DNA of 64,000 bases, from positions 12,117,276 through 12,181,275 of the forward strand of contig CM030716.1 of assembly GCA_017979445.1 (NCBI GenBank). The letters are read 5' to 3'. This document shows, piece after piece, positions 30,432 through 43,118 of this stretch. A model generated the notes under the pieces. That model was given only the letters and a program-made list of their open reading frames with translations. It did not search any database and had not been told where the DNA came from. The translations under genes were made by a program, and so were the position numbers. Positions within the stretch are counted from its first letter, which is position 1; every line of letters begins with the position of its first letter. This DNA comes from Akebia trifoliata. Its lineage: Eukaryota > Streptophyta > Magnoliopsida > Ranunculales > Lardizabalaceae.

Positions 30432-31683
30432 TGATCAGAGTCTAGAAAGTCTTTTCTAGAGCCCTAATTTGTATAAACTTTATCAATGAATTGAACACTA
30501 AATCCCCTCATTAGACATAATGCATGGTTAGTCCATATTTATGTCGTTTTCAATTTAATTATGTATTTCAGAACTAATAACTATTATTTACGTGTAACAT
30601 GAATTATTCACAAAGTTTCGAGGCGAATCAGGAAAATCCGAAGTTACCACTTTGATCTAAGATCCAAAATAAGACCGTACATCAAAATTCAAGTCAATTT
30701 ATCAAAACTTTACCGTGACACCATGGTCAATGACAATGGCACAGTCAAAGAAGAAAGTCAAATCTCGAGATTCGTATTGAAACTTGAAGACTGAAATACA
30801 TTCATATTGAAGTAGGACTTTGATATTTTTGTAATCACAGAATGTTTCTGAAATCCTAATTACCCAAGAAATCCTAATCTGGTCTCTCTATAAATAGGAA
30901 ATCAGACTAAAGGCATCTCATCTGAGAGATCTTCAATGTCCTCCAGAGGTCAACTTCTCATTTTCTATTATTTTAGTTTAGGTTTTTATATTTTTCTTTC
31001 TTAGTTTTATGAAAGTTATAAGGAAGTTTTGTCGATTTCAAGTCAAGAAGCAATAAAGATATTTCTTTCTTTCGCTCTCTTCTTTTTTACTTTATTGTTT
31101 ATTGTTCTTACGATATCTATTGGCTAAATCTCCGTTAGATCGGTTGAGGAAGTCGGAGCAAGATTTGGTAGTGTTTTACTGTTCTCGTAATGACTTAATA
31201 ATTGTATTGTGATAGTGCAGGTATTGATTATTAGGTTGAATATTAAATGTTTTCAAAGTTTTGATGATTTATTTTTTTCATAAGTTTAAGAATAACCATG
31301 CTTTATAGAGAACAGTTAATTTTAATCTAATAATCTCGACCTAATTTATTGCATACTTTTATCTCGTTATATTATAGCTGTTTGATTTTCGGATCCACAA
31401 ATATTAGCTTTGTTTAGTGGATTAAGATAAATAAATAACCAAAATTCACTAATAAAACTTGTGAAGGTAGATCCAATTGATCTACACTTTTCTTTTATAT
31501 TTTTTTATTTTAGTAATTTATTTTAGATAAATCATCTCTTGCAAACTATTTTTAATCGTTTCCATAAACTTGAATTGGATTGGAAGTAAAAGTACTTTGG
31601 ATTAACGTTGTCTCTATGGTTCGACCGTTGCTTTCCAACGTTTTCTTTTATTCCTTATTTTATCATCATTTACAACTCGAACA
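30432..31683 (+). repeat. Solo LTR with target-site duplication
   Basis: The 1252-bp unit begins TGATCAGAGTC and ends CTCGAACA. It is flanked by CTGAT (30427-30431) and TTGAT (31684-31688). The duplicated locus near 52921-52935 reads ATTGTTGATCCAACA without the insert, an unoccupied-site match. Inside, TCTCTATAAATAGGAAATCA (about 30882-30902) is a TATA-box region expected in an LTR. No internal coding region is present, consistent with recombination between two LTRs. Confidence 0.85.
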
Positions 31684-32126
31684 TTGATCCAACCTCAATC
31701 CAACATGTTACAAATTAGTTCCTTAACGAAATTCAATCTTTGTTAAACATTCAACAAATAATATTAATAAACAAGACATTTCTTTATTTCAGTAAAACGT
31801 ACATGACGTGGTACAACATTGAATAACATATCAAATGAGCTTTATTATATAAAAAGAATACAATAAAATTTAATAAACAAATAAAAAAAAAATCACTTAA
31901 GCCTTCTTGAGGAATTCCTTGAACTACTGTCCAGATTTTTTGGGATATCTTTTGAGATTATCATTGAAATCAGTGAAGCCCAACCCAAATCGAATGGAAT
32001 AACCTGCTCCTACTTCCATACAGTCCAATAGAGACCATACACAGTACCCTTTCACCTTCACGTCCAGCCTGTTACATCAAAATATTATTTAACATTAGTA
32101 GAAAACAAATAATTCACTTTCTTCCT

Positions 32127-32144
32127 CCCCCCCCCCCCCCCCCC
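32127..32144. repeat. Homopolymer of 18 C in an intron of copy B
   Basis: The run of C sits in the last intron of copy B; the same position in copy C reads CTTTTCCCCCTTTTTTTT. Long C runs are rare in AT-rich plant DNA and length error in sequencing is possible. Confidence 0.8.
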
Positions 32145-32228
32145 TTTTCCTATCTATAAATATATATAAATGGTTCAATTAGTGGGCTCACCATATTGAT
32201 AGAAAAAATTAATAGCATGGGCTTGACC

Positions 32229-32445
32229 TTTTTTTATTATTATATCATCGAGATATCTCCACACTTTTTGGGAGGAAACTAGTCCATATATACATTCTCA
32301 CCTCCCAACCCACGAAGTTTCCCAACATGAAATAGAATAAATAAAGAGGCAACCCATTTTCAAACACACGATCAGAGAGAGAGTAAACCCCCGTCGCTAG
32401 TTTTACCACTAAGTCAAACCCTTAATTTAGCCTACTAATTGAATG
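32229..32445 (-). mobile_element. SINE-like element in the last intron of copy B
   Basis: The minus strand reads GGTTTGACTTAGTGGTAAAA, a good Pol III A-box match, then 'ctagcgacgggggttt', and ends in an A-rich tail. It is the orthologous insertion to 12433-12640 in gene A and 53550-53770 in copy C. Confidence 0.5.
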
Positions 32446-33944
32446 GCTTAGATTCTATATAACAATGTGATATGGTAATCCATGATAAGTCTTTCGGCTT
32501 TACCTCAAAGCTTCTTCAACTGCATAGAGATGGCGTTGAATGAATGAAATTCGATGATTATCCTCAAGTGCTTGCTTGAGTGGAAGAGTATCATTGCGTT
32601 GCTCACTAATCCCTGCATTTACCATTGAAATCTCCTAGTAAGAAATAACTCGCAATCTAAGATGTCAATCTGAAGATCGAAACACCTCATTATTAAACAA
32701 ACCCATGGTTTGGATTATGTAAAAGACACAATACTAATAAAACTAACCATACCATTTTCAGTGATATAGATTATAGGGTCTTGGTAGTTTTGCTTCATAT
32801 ATATCATGGCATCTCTAAGCCCATCAGGATAGACGTAAAGGATGGTATTGCCAGGAACCTACAAATAAAAATCATGAAATCAAAATTACAAAAATAGTTT
32901 AAATAACACATAAGTACTGAGACTTGAATGTATAAAAGAACAAATGTTCAAAATCCTAATTAACTATTGAACACAATAGTGGTCAGTCTTACCGTATCGC
33001 CTATTGGTACTCCATTTCTTTCCACTGTAATGAGAAACATAAGATAAGAGTAAAATATTAGATAAGTTAGTGTGAAAGAGATAATTGGGACCTATTTGTG
33101 TTGTAGAGATTATCACCTTCATTGACCAAAAATTGGTCCTCAGTATAGTTAGGAGGTACAGCATTTGAATTTATTGGTAGGGCTCTGACATATCTTGATG
33201 TATAGTAATTGATACCAAAAAAATCACAAGCTCCTTTAATCATTTCTTTCTTCGCAGCGGTGAAAGTTGGAAGTTTGTTCCCCACCAAAGTTCTCATAAT
33301 AGATGGGTATTCCCCAAACACAAATGGCTCCACAAACCTGATAAACAACAACTCATCATTAGAGTTTTGAGTTAATAGGATTGATTGTTTGTATTAAAGG
33401 ACAAGAGAAATCATGACCAATGGATTTCACTCAAAACAAATATATAAATCTCAAAAACACGCGATACTAACCTTGTAAACATGAAATCCAATTGTTGGGA
33501 TTTATCTTAGGGATACGTTATGTATCCAAACGATATGTGTTTTATCCCAATTGTTTGATTTCATATTTACACGATAAGGATTGGAGTTTCGTTATGAATT
33601 CTTTATCATATTTACATAGATGATGGTTATATGCTTATTACTTAAATATAATCAGTATGTCACGTCTATTATACTTGGAACTAACCATCCTACTTGAAAT
33701 GCGAAGGCTCTGGTTGCTGCATCTTTATCTGCTTGAGAGTTTGATAATGGTTCAAACCACTGAAGAAGCAACGGCATACCTATTTCACCACCTTGAGTAG
33801 CCTGGAAAATAAAAGAACCAGTCAAAATAAATATATACACATTTTTTCGCTAGAGACGCATTTTAGAATAGAAGGGTATCAGAAGATCCATATGTATGTA
33901 TATCTATTGGTTGGGTTCAATAATTAATAACGTAGCCAAAGTGT

Positions 33945-34140
33945 ATTTCCCTATATGGGCTAATAGTTTCGGAATGGGCCGATTTTTTGTGAGGCTGATC
34001 TCTATGGTGAGGAGACCATCCCATTCTTGAAACTTCTAACCCCAATTTACAAGTAGAATTGTGGACCATCAATTTTTACTGTAAATTTGTAAACCACTTT
34101 TGATGGAGTTCGAAGTTTTCGAATAGGCTGATTTTTTTTT
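33945..34140. repeat. Degraded fold-back element in intron 8 of copy B
   Basis: Segments such as GCCGATTTTTTGTGAGGCTG and TTGTAAACCACTTTTGATGG match the interior of the fold-back element at 13916-14324, but the copy lies in a different intron, so it is an independent insertion of the same family. Only part of it remains. Confidence 0.6.
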
Positions 34141-34703
34141 ACCAAGATACCACTAAAATTTATGCTATGAACAAAAATAACACTCTGCAATTACCAAAAT
34201 ACCCTAACATCCTCATGAGGCCTTCGACAATATGTGTGTGTAAGTATATATATAGTCCCAGGCTTAAATTTTATTTTAATAAAAAGTCGTACTTGAGAGA
34301 CAATGGGAGATGTAGAAAAGTAAAATTCATGTAAATCACCTGATAATTTTCTCTGTAGTGTTTAGTAGTAACAGCATGGGCTAATATGATGTTGTGGGCA
34401 ACAATGTAAGGAAATCTTGCAGGATCATCTGATATATTAAGTCCTTGTAACTACCCATACTGAGCAAAAATCTGTGGCTCATTAACTGTCTGCCAATGCT
34501 TGACTCTATCCCCAAAATTTTTGAAGCATATATCACAAAATTTTTTGAAATCTTCCCTAAAAGTAGGAAAAAAAAAAAGAAATTAATGAAAACTTTATTT
34601 TACAAATATGTATTATAAAAATGCTCAAAGATGAATAAATATATAATTAAGAAAAAAATGAGATACTCACACTATTTGACGACCCAAAAGGCCATTATAC
34701 TTG

Positions 34704-36158
34704 TCAAAACCTTTCTTAAGGTGAAGGGCATTTACAACGAATTTTTTTAAAGAGAAAATACAAGTCGTCCCACATCTAGATGATGTCTTTGGATGAATTA
34801 TTAGGTATCACAATTATTTACGTTCATTTCTTTTGGACAACTTGGCAACCATAATGGTCGGGGTTGGACTTTCTTTCTAATATTTTCCTAGAAATACTCC
34901 CGTTACCATTTTTCTATGGAATACAAATTCTCTGCAATAAAACAGACCCTTATGATTTTGAAATATAAAAATGCCAATCTTTGAATTGTTTGAAATATAA
35001 AACTGTGACCAATGAATCTAATCATAGTGAAAGATGGTCAAATCTAGTGGATAGAAATCACCAATCAATATTAAAAGGTCAATGGCCAAGAAAGAATATT
35101 CTAAGCAGTATTTGTTGAATTGGATAACCACCCAACATGGACTATTGTATTAAGTTTGACAAGAAGTCTTCCTTCTCCAGTAATTCATGAAATCTTGTCG
35201 GTTTTTTAATATATATTTAAAAGTATTTCTTGAATTGTTAGGGAGAGAGCGAAATTTATTAAGGGAAGGAAACGTTAAAAATAAGTTAGATTTAGAATGG
35301 TTCTACAATAGTTTGAAAAATCAAAATAAACATATTTTATGTTACTCTTTGACTCAGCTAAACATATTAATTAATTTTTTAGTGGTGCTGGAGTAATATT
35401 GAAATAGACAACGTTTGCGACATTAGTGTGCACAGAATCTTAGAAGCTTCTTGTATAAACACATCCACGTCAGCAATGTCTGAAAAGGGGTCACTTTCCA
35501 TGAAAAGCCTATATGGTTGTATAAACACATCCACGTCAGCAATGTCTGAAAAGAGGTCAATTTTAATGAAAAGCCTATATGGTTGTATAAACACATCCAC
35601 GTCAGCCATGTCTGAAAAGAGCTTTTTTCTTAGGTATTTTATTTATAAAAAAAAAAACCATACATTATTAAAATAATAATAATATTTTTTTATATTACAC
35701 ACGACTTTTTCAAACATTACTCATAAGACTGAGGTTTTATTAAGAAATAAAACTAGCCTGACTAACTTAGTAAGATTTAAATCTTACCAAAGGTCGTTAG
35801 GAACACATGGATTACCAAGTCCTATAAATTTCATCAAAAAATTCCAATTCAAAATTTTTTAGGACAATAAAATTTTTTTTTTTTTAAATGTGCATTTATT
35901 ATTAAAAAATAATGAAAAAAAAAAACATTTTTTGACTTCATCCAACATGTAAAAATGGACGACTACTGTATTCCTAAATTAAAAATTAAAATTCAACAGT
36001 AATAGAATTTTTTTTTAAAAGAAAAATCTAAGTTCTTAGAATTCTATTCTCTACAACTATGTCGCATTGGATCATATATTTTGGATGTCAGAAGGTGATG
36101 CGGTCAGGAATTTCATTATTCTGGTAAGTATTTTTCTTTCATTGGTGTGAATTGGGCT
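34704..36158. repeat. Duplicated repeat block, copy 3
   Basis: The block starts in the middle of the unit (GTCAAAACCTTTCTTAAGGT) fused to exon 7 of GH1 copy B. It matches copy 1 from 20597 and copy 2 from 23597 through about 25600. It lacks the hAT-type insertion and the internal 155-bp doubling found in copy 2. It is noncoding. Confidence 0.85.
35385..35640. repeat. MITE left end with a 66-bp tandem repeat of about 2.7 units
   Basis: The left end GTGCTGGAGTAATATTGAAA is the MITE tip seen at 24148. The segment containing TATAAACACATCCACGTCAG then repeats at about 35454, 35519 and 35585 with a 66-bp period. Because 66 is divisible by three, a frame stays open and repeats CINTSTSAMSEK, but the family's other copy at 24207-24290 has one unit and no coding trace. 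The right inverted repeat is missing. Confidence 0.8.
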
Positions 36159-38573
36159 TGTAGGCACCTTATTTTTGCCTAGGTCGAGTTTGAGAGCATT
36201 AAAAATCTTCCAAAAATGGGTTTGACCCAATAAATTTTTTAAAAAAAGTTTAAAACCCAACTTTCGAGAAGTCAGATGGACCGAAGAGGTCATTTTCAAA
36301 GAAAATTTTAAGTTTGGCCGAACTTTACCTTCAATCAGATCAAATTTAATCTTGGAATAACCTCACCCACTCCAAAGGTAATTTTTGGTGTGGTCGAACC
36401 TAAGGTTCCACCAAGGTTAAAATTTTGCTTGGTTGAACCTTAATTCGGCTAGAGTTGAACTTTGATTAAATTTGGCTTAGTCGAGCCATAGGTTCAACCA
36501 AATCTTTTTTTTTTTTGCTAAGCAAGCAAGATGATTTATATTATATATGGGAAAATTTGTACATAGGGCAGACCCTAACGATTTACAATTCGAAATTGAG
36601 GCAATTCAAGCTTATCTCCAGTATAAGCATGTTTAACATTAATAGGTAACTCCATTACTCGCATGAACTTCATTGACTGTTGACTATGAATTGCTGTTGC
36701 AGCAAGGGCGTCTGCAACAACATTTGCCTCTCTCCAAACATGAGTTACTCTGACTTCGATTTTCGATAGCATTGTCCGTGCTTTATATATCCATTCGATT
36801 TTCAACCAAATCTATTGGACAGTTAAGACCCATGTGTGTTCAAATTTTTTTTAGGGAAAATGACCCCTCTAACCCCGTTCTTAGTAGTTTTTCCCTCAAG
36901 AAATCCTTCTTCTTTTACTCTTTTACCCCTCTTCAACTCTCTAACAAATTCCACCACTTTAGTCTTCTCATAATTTCTCAAATCTCCTAACAAAGATTTT
37001 GTCTTATTTGGTCATCAGTCAAGGATAATTCCATCACTCAAAGATTTTGTCTTAACCCAAGTTTATTACGACTCATTAGAATGGATTCCTACTTCTACAT
37101 TTCACATATTCTTCAAAAGTCAAAGGGTTTTCATGGTATTCGATGTGATTTTACCAAGTTCAAAATCCTATGACCACTTTGTCTTTCCTAGAGAATTCTT
37201 TCGAATTTATATCAATTGACGCTTGTACCCCTAATTTGTTGGATACTTTATCAAAGGAAGTGACCAAAAATGCCAAAAACATATCATCTAATTACACTCT
37301 AGAAATTATTGGGCTTTTACTAATCTATGACTTGATCATCAAAATTAGTGAGACCCATAAATGAGTGAAAAACCATCAAGGCCAAGGAAAAGAGGAGTAA
37401 TTGTAATTTTTTATGAAAGTTTTAATGAAGTTATTGAAAACTTGAAGATTTATGACTAATTTATCCTCAAGAGTCTCTTAAACACCTATAAAGAGGAGAT
37501 CCATTCAAGGCAAAGGAGTAGGAGTTCATTTAATAATCGAAAATTCTAACTGAAAATCTCTTTAACCTCTCTAGCCTCCCATTGTCAAAACTTCTTAAAA
37601 CCCCTAGAAGAAAAATAAAAGAACAAGAAGAATAATAAGCAAAAGGAATAAGAATACCAATCAGTCTCTTTGTTAGATTGCTTTATGTTCTTTATTTTCA
37701 TGTAATTTAAATTTCATAGTGTAGATATTTTACTTTCTTTACTTCTCTTGTACTTTAAGTTTCCTAGAATGATAATTCTTTGTTTTATTTTTCAGTAGAT
37801 GGCAATATAGCTAGAGAGAAAACCATCTTAGGAGGTAGGTAATCTTTTCTTGCTAAGTCCATCCCATGCATACACTTTGTACACATCCACTTTTAAAATG
37901 ACTACAAGTTAGGATGTAGGTCTTCATAGGCTTATATCCAATCTTTATAACCAACAAAAATAGTTCAAAAATAGATAAAATCTCATGCATGTAGTTTTGA
38001 GTCCTATATGGTGCGATTCAAATCATTATACTCACCAAAGGATCAAACCAATAAACAAAGTCTCTCAAGGGAACACATAAGTTAGTTTTGAAGTTTTAGG
38101 ACCCCAAATGATGAAATTCATGTGGATTTCCATCAAAGTCTCAAAAGTTCACAAAAAATCCAGTAAGCATCTATTTCTGGTAGTAGCTTACTCATTATCT
38201 TAATTTGCTCATTTTTCAAAATAAAACTATAAGCAATTTTCTTAACTATTCTTTATAATTCCTTCTACTCTCAAAACTTTAAAATGAGTTTTTAATTTCA
38301 CCTTTAGTCAATCAATTGGCAATCATCTTAGGATGGGAGGGATAAGGTGCCTAACACTTTCCTTTTCCCTCAACCAAGCCTTCTTACTTTATTTTTTTAG
38401 GTAGACATTTTCCTATTATCATTTGGATATGTAAATCACTACAAGCTAAGAAAAATAAATTTAAATTTTTTTTTTTGTAATGTCCATTTATACTTTAATT
38501 GAATGGTGGTGACTCTTATACTCATGTAAATGAGCTCAAACTTTCCCAAAGGTTTTGAAGCCCATGTATTTAT
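36159..38573 (+). repeat. Diverged Tat-type LTR with nested LINE fragment
   Basis: It starts TGTAGGCACCTTATTTTTGC and ends near GCCCATGTATTTATA, aligned with the ends of the LTR at 27973-30262. Interior landmarks shared with that LTR include GGAAAATGACCCC and GGGAGGGATAAGGTGCCTAA (about 38334). It is about 2.4 kb including a 295-bp LINE insertion. No adjacent PBS is visible. Confidence 0.6.
36506..36800 (-). mobile_element. 5'-truncated LINE insertion with 13-bp target duplication
   Basis: The minus strand encodes VTHVWREANVVADALAATA, the C-terminal RNase H-like domain of plant LINEs, and ends in a poly(A) tail (T-run at 36505-36516 on the plus strand). TTCAACCAAATCT flanks it on both sides (36493-36505 and 36801-36813). 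These are the classic marks of target-primed insertion. The equivalent LTR at 25890-25910 lacks the insert. Confidence 0.92.
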
Positions 38574-39904
38574 AAGGCTTAAACTCATATCTCAGTTGAT
38601 TTGACACATTGCAAAACAATTTTGAGGTCATGTTATCCATGTTGGTAAAATAGCGTGTTGGGTACCTAACACGTCTCATACCTAATCCTTTTATCACTTT
38701 CTATTAAAAGACAAAAGTACTATTTCTGGTACATAATCATCTCAGTGTTTGTTAGATAGTCTTTCAGTCTCATACAAGTTACAAGATACCCTAGCATTTT
38801 GTTGCCTATTTTGTTTTTTTTTATCTGAGTTTGATTACCAAATGATTTTTTTCCCTTGGATTCATTACTTTTTTTATCACGAACTTCTATTGAACTATTT
38901 TGGTTGATCGATAAGGATAAAAGTTTCTAAAATTGTTTTATCTGAAGGCGAAGAGGAGTTGAGAACTACAACATTCTTCACTGGTTATTTTTTTATGTCC
39001 TCTATCATCAATAATAATGTGAGCACCAATGATGGTTCTAGAACCTTTTAGTTGTTAATAAAATACATGTATTGTTCCTCCTTTCACTTATATTTTGTCA
39101 TCTCTCTAGTATTGAAAGTGCATATTCACCTTCACCATCTCAATGCATTTTATTTTGAGTCATGCTAGCTTACTTAGCTCTTTCAAACTCCATCCTTATT
39201 TATTGCTCTATTTTTTTCTCATCCATATCGATGAGGATTCACTATTTGAGTGGGGATTTAATAGGATTCTATTCTTGATTTAACAAGTGTAATGGTTCTG
39301 ATGTACCAACAACATTTATCACAAAAACATGTCCATATTTTGATGTGAGTTCACAACTACATTTTAAAATGTGAGTTGTTCTCCTTAGTTTTTTTCTTTG
39401 TTGGTTCTCTTCAAATATTATAAAATTTGTATTATGTTATCCTCCCACTAATGTATTACTAAAGAAATAATAAATGTTGTCGGTTATTTTGTTTTGCATA
39501 AAAGGATGAGCAAATTCTCATTTTCGTTTTATGTTGACAAAAGATGGATTTTAGTTCAAAGTGAAAATCTCATTCATAACCTTTGTCGTAAGGAAGCATT
39601 ATACTTTTTTGAATGGTGAAATGAAATGGTTCTAATTATTAATTTTATAATTGGTTTAGTGCTCTTTATTAATGAAACTTTGAGCATGCATTTACTAGTA
39701 AAATTGTGCAACCATTTCATGAAATCTTTGGAATGTAGGAACTTTTGATAAGTTTGTCTTTGTCATGAGAAATGCATACTCAAAATATTTCTCTCTTTGG
39801 ATAGCCTGGTGTCAGTCAATGGGTTGATCCAGTAATGGGTTTTGAATTAAGTTTCGGTTGAAAAGGAAAGATTTGGTAATAATATCTCTGAATATTAAGA
39901 GTTT
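38574..39904. other. No gene seen
   Basis: AT-rich DNA (about 1.3 kb) with frequent stops in all frames, several T-runs and no recognisable element ends. It may hold worn-out repeat sequence. Confidence 0.5.
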
Positions 39905-40112
39905 TGTTAGATGTATTTGTTGTAAATAGAATAATTAGTCAACACTATAAATTAGAAAATTAGTTGGGCTAGCTAGCTGTTGAAAATGCTGATTTTGTGT
40001 TAATCAGTTTCCTAATTTTGTGCTTATATTCTCTCCTATAGGAGAACTAATGTAAACTTGTGAGAGAAGTGTACTAATATAGAAAATCTTATTCCATATT
40101 GTCATCCCTTTC
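39905..40112 (+). repeat. 5' LTR of a Ty1/copia element
   Basis: The segment starts TGTTAGATGTATTTGTTG and ends at about CATCCCTTTCA, ten bases before a primer-binding site. The roughly 208-bp length is normal for small plant copia LTRs. Its exact 3' base is uncertain by a few bases, and no second LTR remains for comparison. Confidence 0.7.
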
Positions 40113-40121
40113 AAGCTCAAA

Positions 40122-40134
40122 TGGTATTAGAACC
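40122..40134 (+). promoter_or_regulatory. Primer-binding site, initiator tRNA-Met type
   Basis: TGGTATTAGAACC matches the plant copia consensus TGGTATCAGAGC with two changes and lies just after the LTR. Confidence 0.75.
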
Positions 40135-40182
40135 TCCCTAAAAAAAAGTTTTTTTTCTCCATAATTTCTTTGTTAATCTGCC

Positions 40183-43118
40183 ATGTCTAACGTTTCCTCC
40201 AAGTCAATCCTGTCTCTCACAACCCAACCAACCAACTCTACTCAAATCACCACTATTTGCCTTAATGGTGACAATTATTTATGATGGTCTCAGTCCGTTC
40301 GGATGTACATTAGAGAATGGGGAAAGATCGGGTACCTAACGAGAGACAAAAAGGCACTAGCACTGGAGGACCCAACATTTGCACCTAGGATGCAGAAAAT
40401 TCAATGGTGATGACTTAGCTCATGAACTCTATGGACGAGGATATTAGCTCCAACTATTTTTGCTACTCCACAACAAAAGAACTCTGGGACAATGTGAATC
40501 AGATGTACTCTGATTTGGGAAATCACTCTCAGGTCTATAAATTCACTTTGAAACTTGGTGAGATTCGACAGAGGGAAGACTCTGTCACCAAATATTTCAA
40601 TTCATTGAAGCGCCTTTGGCAAGATTTGGATATGTTCAATGATTATGAATGAAAATCCATTGAAGTTGTCAATCACAACAAACAGACTGTGGAGGCTTAT
40701 TGTATTTACAAATTCCTTGTTGGGCTCAAAGTGGAATTTGATGAAGCACGGGACAGATCATTGGTAGGACTCCATTTCCTCCAATTGGTGAGGTGTTTGC
40801 TAAGGTTCGAAGAGAAGAGAGTCGCAGACAAGTAATGTTGGGAAGAAGACTACTAGCGGGCTTATTGAGAGTTCTACCCTTGTTATTGTCGAGGCTACTG
40901 CTAATAAAGCAGCCAATTTTCAATGAAAATTTGAAGAGAAGCCACGGGTCTAGTGCGACTACTGCAACAAATCGTGCCATACTCAAAAGACCTGTTGGAA
41001 AACCAACGAATTGGAAGAATAGCAAGACTAGTGTTAGAAACAGTCGTGCTTATCCCACCTCTAATGAAGCTATGACAAATCCCTTTAGCAAAGAGCAGAT
41101 GGATCACCTTCTGAAGCTGTTGAAATCTAATTCCTCATCTGGTATTCCTAATGTTTCTCTTGTGCAAACAAGTAGTGCACCTAATGCCCTTTCTTATTAT
41201 TCAAATTTTACTCCATGGATCATCGATTTTGGAGCCTCTAATCATATGACCAGCCTTTCCAATCTTTTTAGCACTTACTCGCCATGTTTTGGCCTTGAAA
41301 AAATTAGAATTGCAGATGGTAGTTTCACACCCATTGCAGGAAAAGGTTTGATAAGATTATCTGAGAAAATAGATCTTAAATTTGTTCTCCATGTCCCTAA
41401 ACTAGCCTGTAACCTTTTTCTGTGAGTAAACTAACCAAAGAATCTAATTGCCATGTAATTTTCTGTGATTCTTATCGTGAATTTCATGACCAGAGTTCGA
41501 GGAAAAAGATTGGCAGTGCTAAAATGATAGATTGACTTTACTACTTTGATGGTGACTTCTCTAATAAAAAAAAAGGCTCAGGGTCTTAATAGTGTCAGTT
41601 TTAATTATGTTTATGAACAAATAACACTTTGGCACTTAAGACAAGAACATCCTAGTTTTCCATATCTTAAACATTTATTTCCTACTTTATTTAAGGGTTT
41701 GGATTGTTTATCATTCTATTATGAAAGTTGTCACTTATCTAAGAGTCATCATATTACTTATTAGTCAAAACCTTATACTTCTTCAAAATCACTTTATTTA
41801 ATACATAGTGATGTTTTGGTACCTTCAAGAGTCACTACTATCTCTAGAAAAAAAATGGTTTGTTACTTTTATAAATGATCGTATCCATTTATATTGGGTT
41901 TATTTGATGAATGAAAAGTGTGAGATGGAAAAACTTTTTAAGGAATTTTACACGATGGTTGACACACAGTTTCAAATAAAAATTAGTATCTTCACACCAA
42001 TAATGGAACAAGTATTTTAATGAACTTTTGAGAAGATCTTTGAAGGAAAAGAGGATACATCATTAGTTTACTTGTGGGGATACCCCTCAACAAAACAGAA
42101 TTGCTGAAAGAAAAATAAGCATTTACTTGAAGTGGCTCGTGCTTTAATGTTTTCAATGAATGTTCCAAAATTATCTTTGGTTGGAAACTGTTTTAATAGC
42201 CTCTTATCTAATTAACAGAATGCCTACACATGTTTTAAAATATAGCACGCCATTAAAATATTTTCAAAAAACATTTCCCTTATCAAGGATGTACTCGGAT
42301 TTACCTCTCAAGCTTTTTGGCTGCATTGATTTTGTTCATATACCCAATAATACTCGGTCCGAACTTGATCCTCAGGCTGAAAAATGTGTTTTTATAGGGT
42401 ATGCTTATAATAAAAATGGATATAAGTGCTATAATCCCCAAACAAGAAAATTTTATGTGAGTATGGATGTCTCTTTCTTTGAAAATAGAACCTATTTTCA
42501 CAAAAATTCACTTCAGGGGGAGAATGAGGTGATGGAAGAAAATATTTGAGATTTATCTCCTACTCCTTTATCAAATATGATTTTGGCTACTTCAACTCAT
42601 TCTTCTCATCCTACTGTTATTCCCGAAATTCAAAGTCAAGAAAAATGTGATAGAATCAATGAAAACAATGAAGGGAATCCTAGTTATAGTAACGAACATT
42701 ACCATATATGAAATAAGGGGCAGAATCACTACAACCGGGTCCAAAATATCCCAATACTGAGTATTTGGTTTATACTCGAGGAAGACCCATCAAAAGAGTC
42801 AAAGTCAGCCTATTCCTCTTAGAAATGATCAATCTTGACCTTCAGGAATTGGACCTCCAGATTTCACAGATAGTTTTGTTCCTAACTCATCTTCAATTCA
42901 TGTTACTTCTCCTAACCAAAAACCATCAAACCTTGATACACCTATAGCTGTTAGGAAAAGAACCTGAACTTGCACCAAATATCCCATTGCCGAATACCTT
43001 TCTTATGAAAAAATCTCTCATATTCATAGGGCCTTCACCTCAAAAATCTCATACTTGTTTGTCTCGAGAAACATTCAGGAAGCTCTTGATAATCCAAATT
43101 GGAAATAAATAGTGATAG
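40183..43118 (+). pseudogene. Ty1/copia gag-pol, broken and truncated before RT
   Basis: The polyprotein is legible in sense orientation but in several frames. Gag begins at ATG 40183 (MSNVSSKSIL) with the LNGDNY motif near 40260. A CX2CX4HX4C zinc knuckle is at 40954-40995. The protease shows WIIDFGASNHMT (41218-41253; the usual DSGA is DFGA). Then come the pre-integrase WHLRQEHPSFPYLKHLFP (about 41629-41690), the integrase block KKWFVTFINDRIHLYWVYLM (about 41850-41910), NRIAERK, YLINRMPT and an FGC...HIP segment at 42312-42345. The reading ends at EALDNPNWK (about 43080-43105), where the reverse transcriptase should start, and a CACTA-like sequence takes over at 43119. RT, RNase H and the 3' LTR are absent. 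Confidence 0.88.

Larger units (their letters stand above)
31897..34703 (-). pseudogene. GH1 beta-glucosidase pseudogene (copy B), exons 7-14 only
   Basis: Exons equivalent to the last eight of gene A are present at 34703-34671 (partial), 34556-34340, 33801-33686, 33337-33117, 33024-32993, 32858-32753, 32612-32504 and 32068-31897; full exons keep the same lengths as in A. Catalytic residues survive: TVNEP (acid/base) and ITENG (nucleophile). Two stop codons break it: TAG at 34451-34453 in the exon after NEP (Tyr in A) and TAG at 31924-31926 (Trp in A), nine codons before the normal end. The 5' half is absent: at about 34703 the sequence switches within exon 7 into the duplicated repeat block. 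The C-terminal motif is MEV where most GH1 enzymes have FEW. Transcription from a native promoter is impossible as the gene start is lost. Confidence 0.9.
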
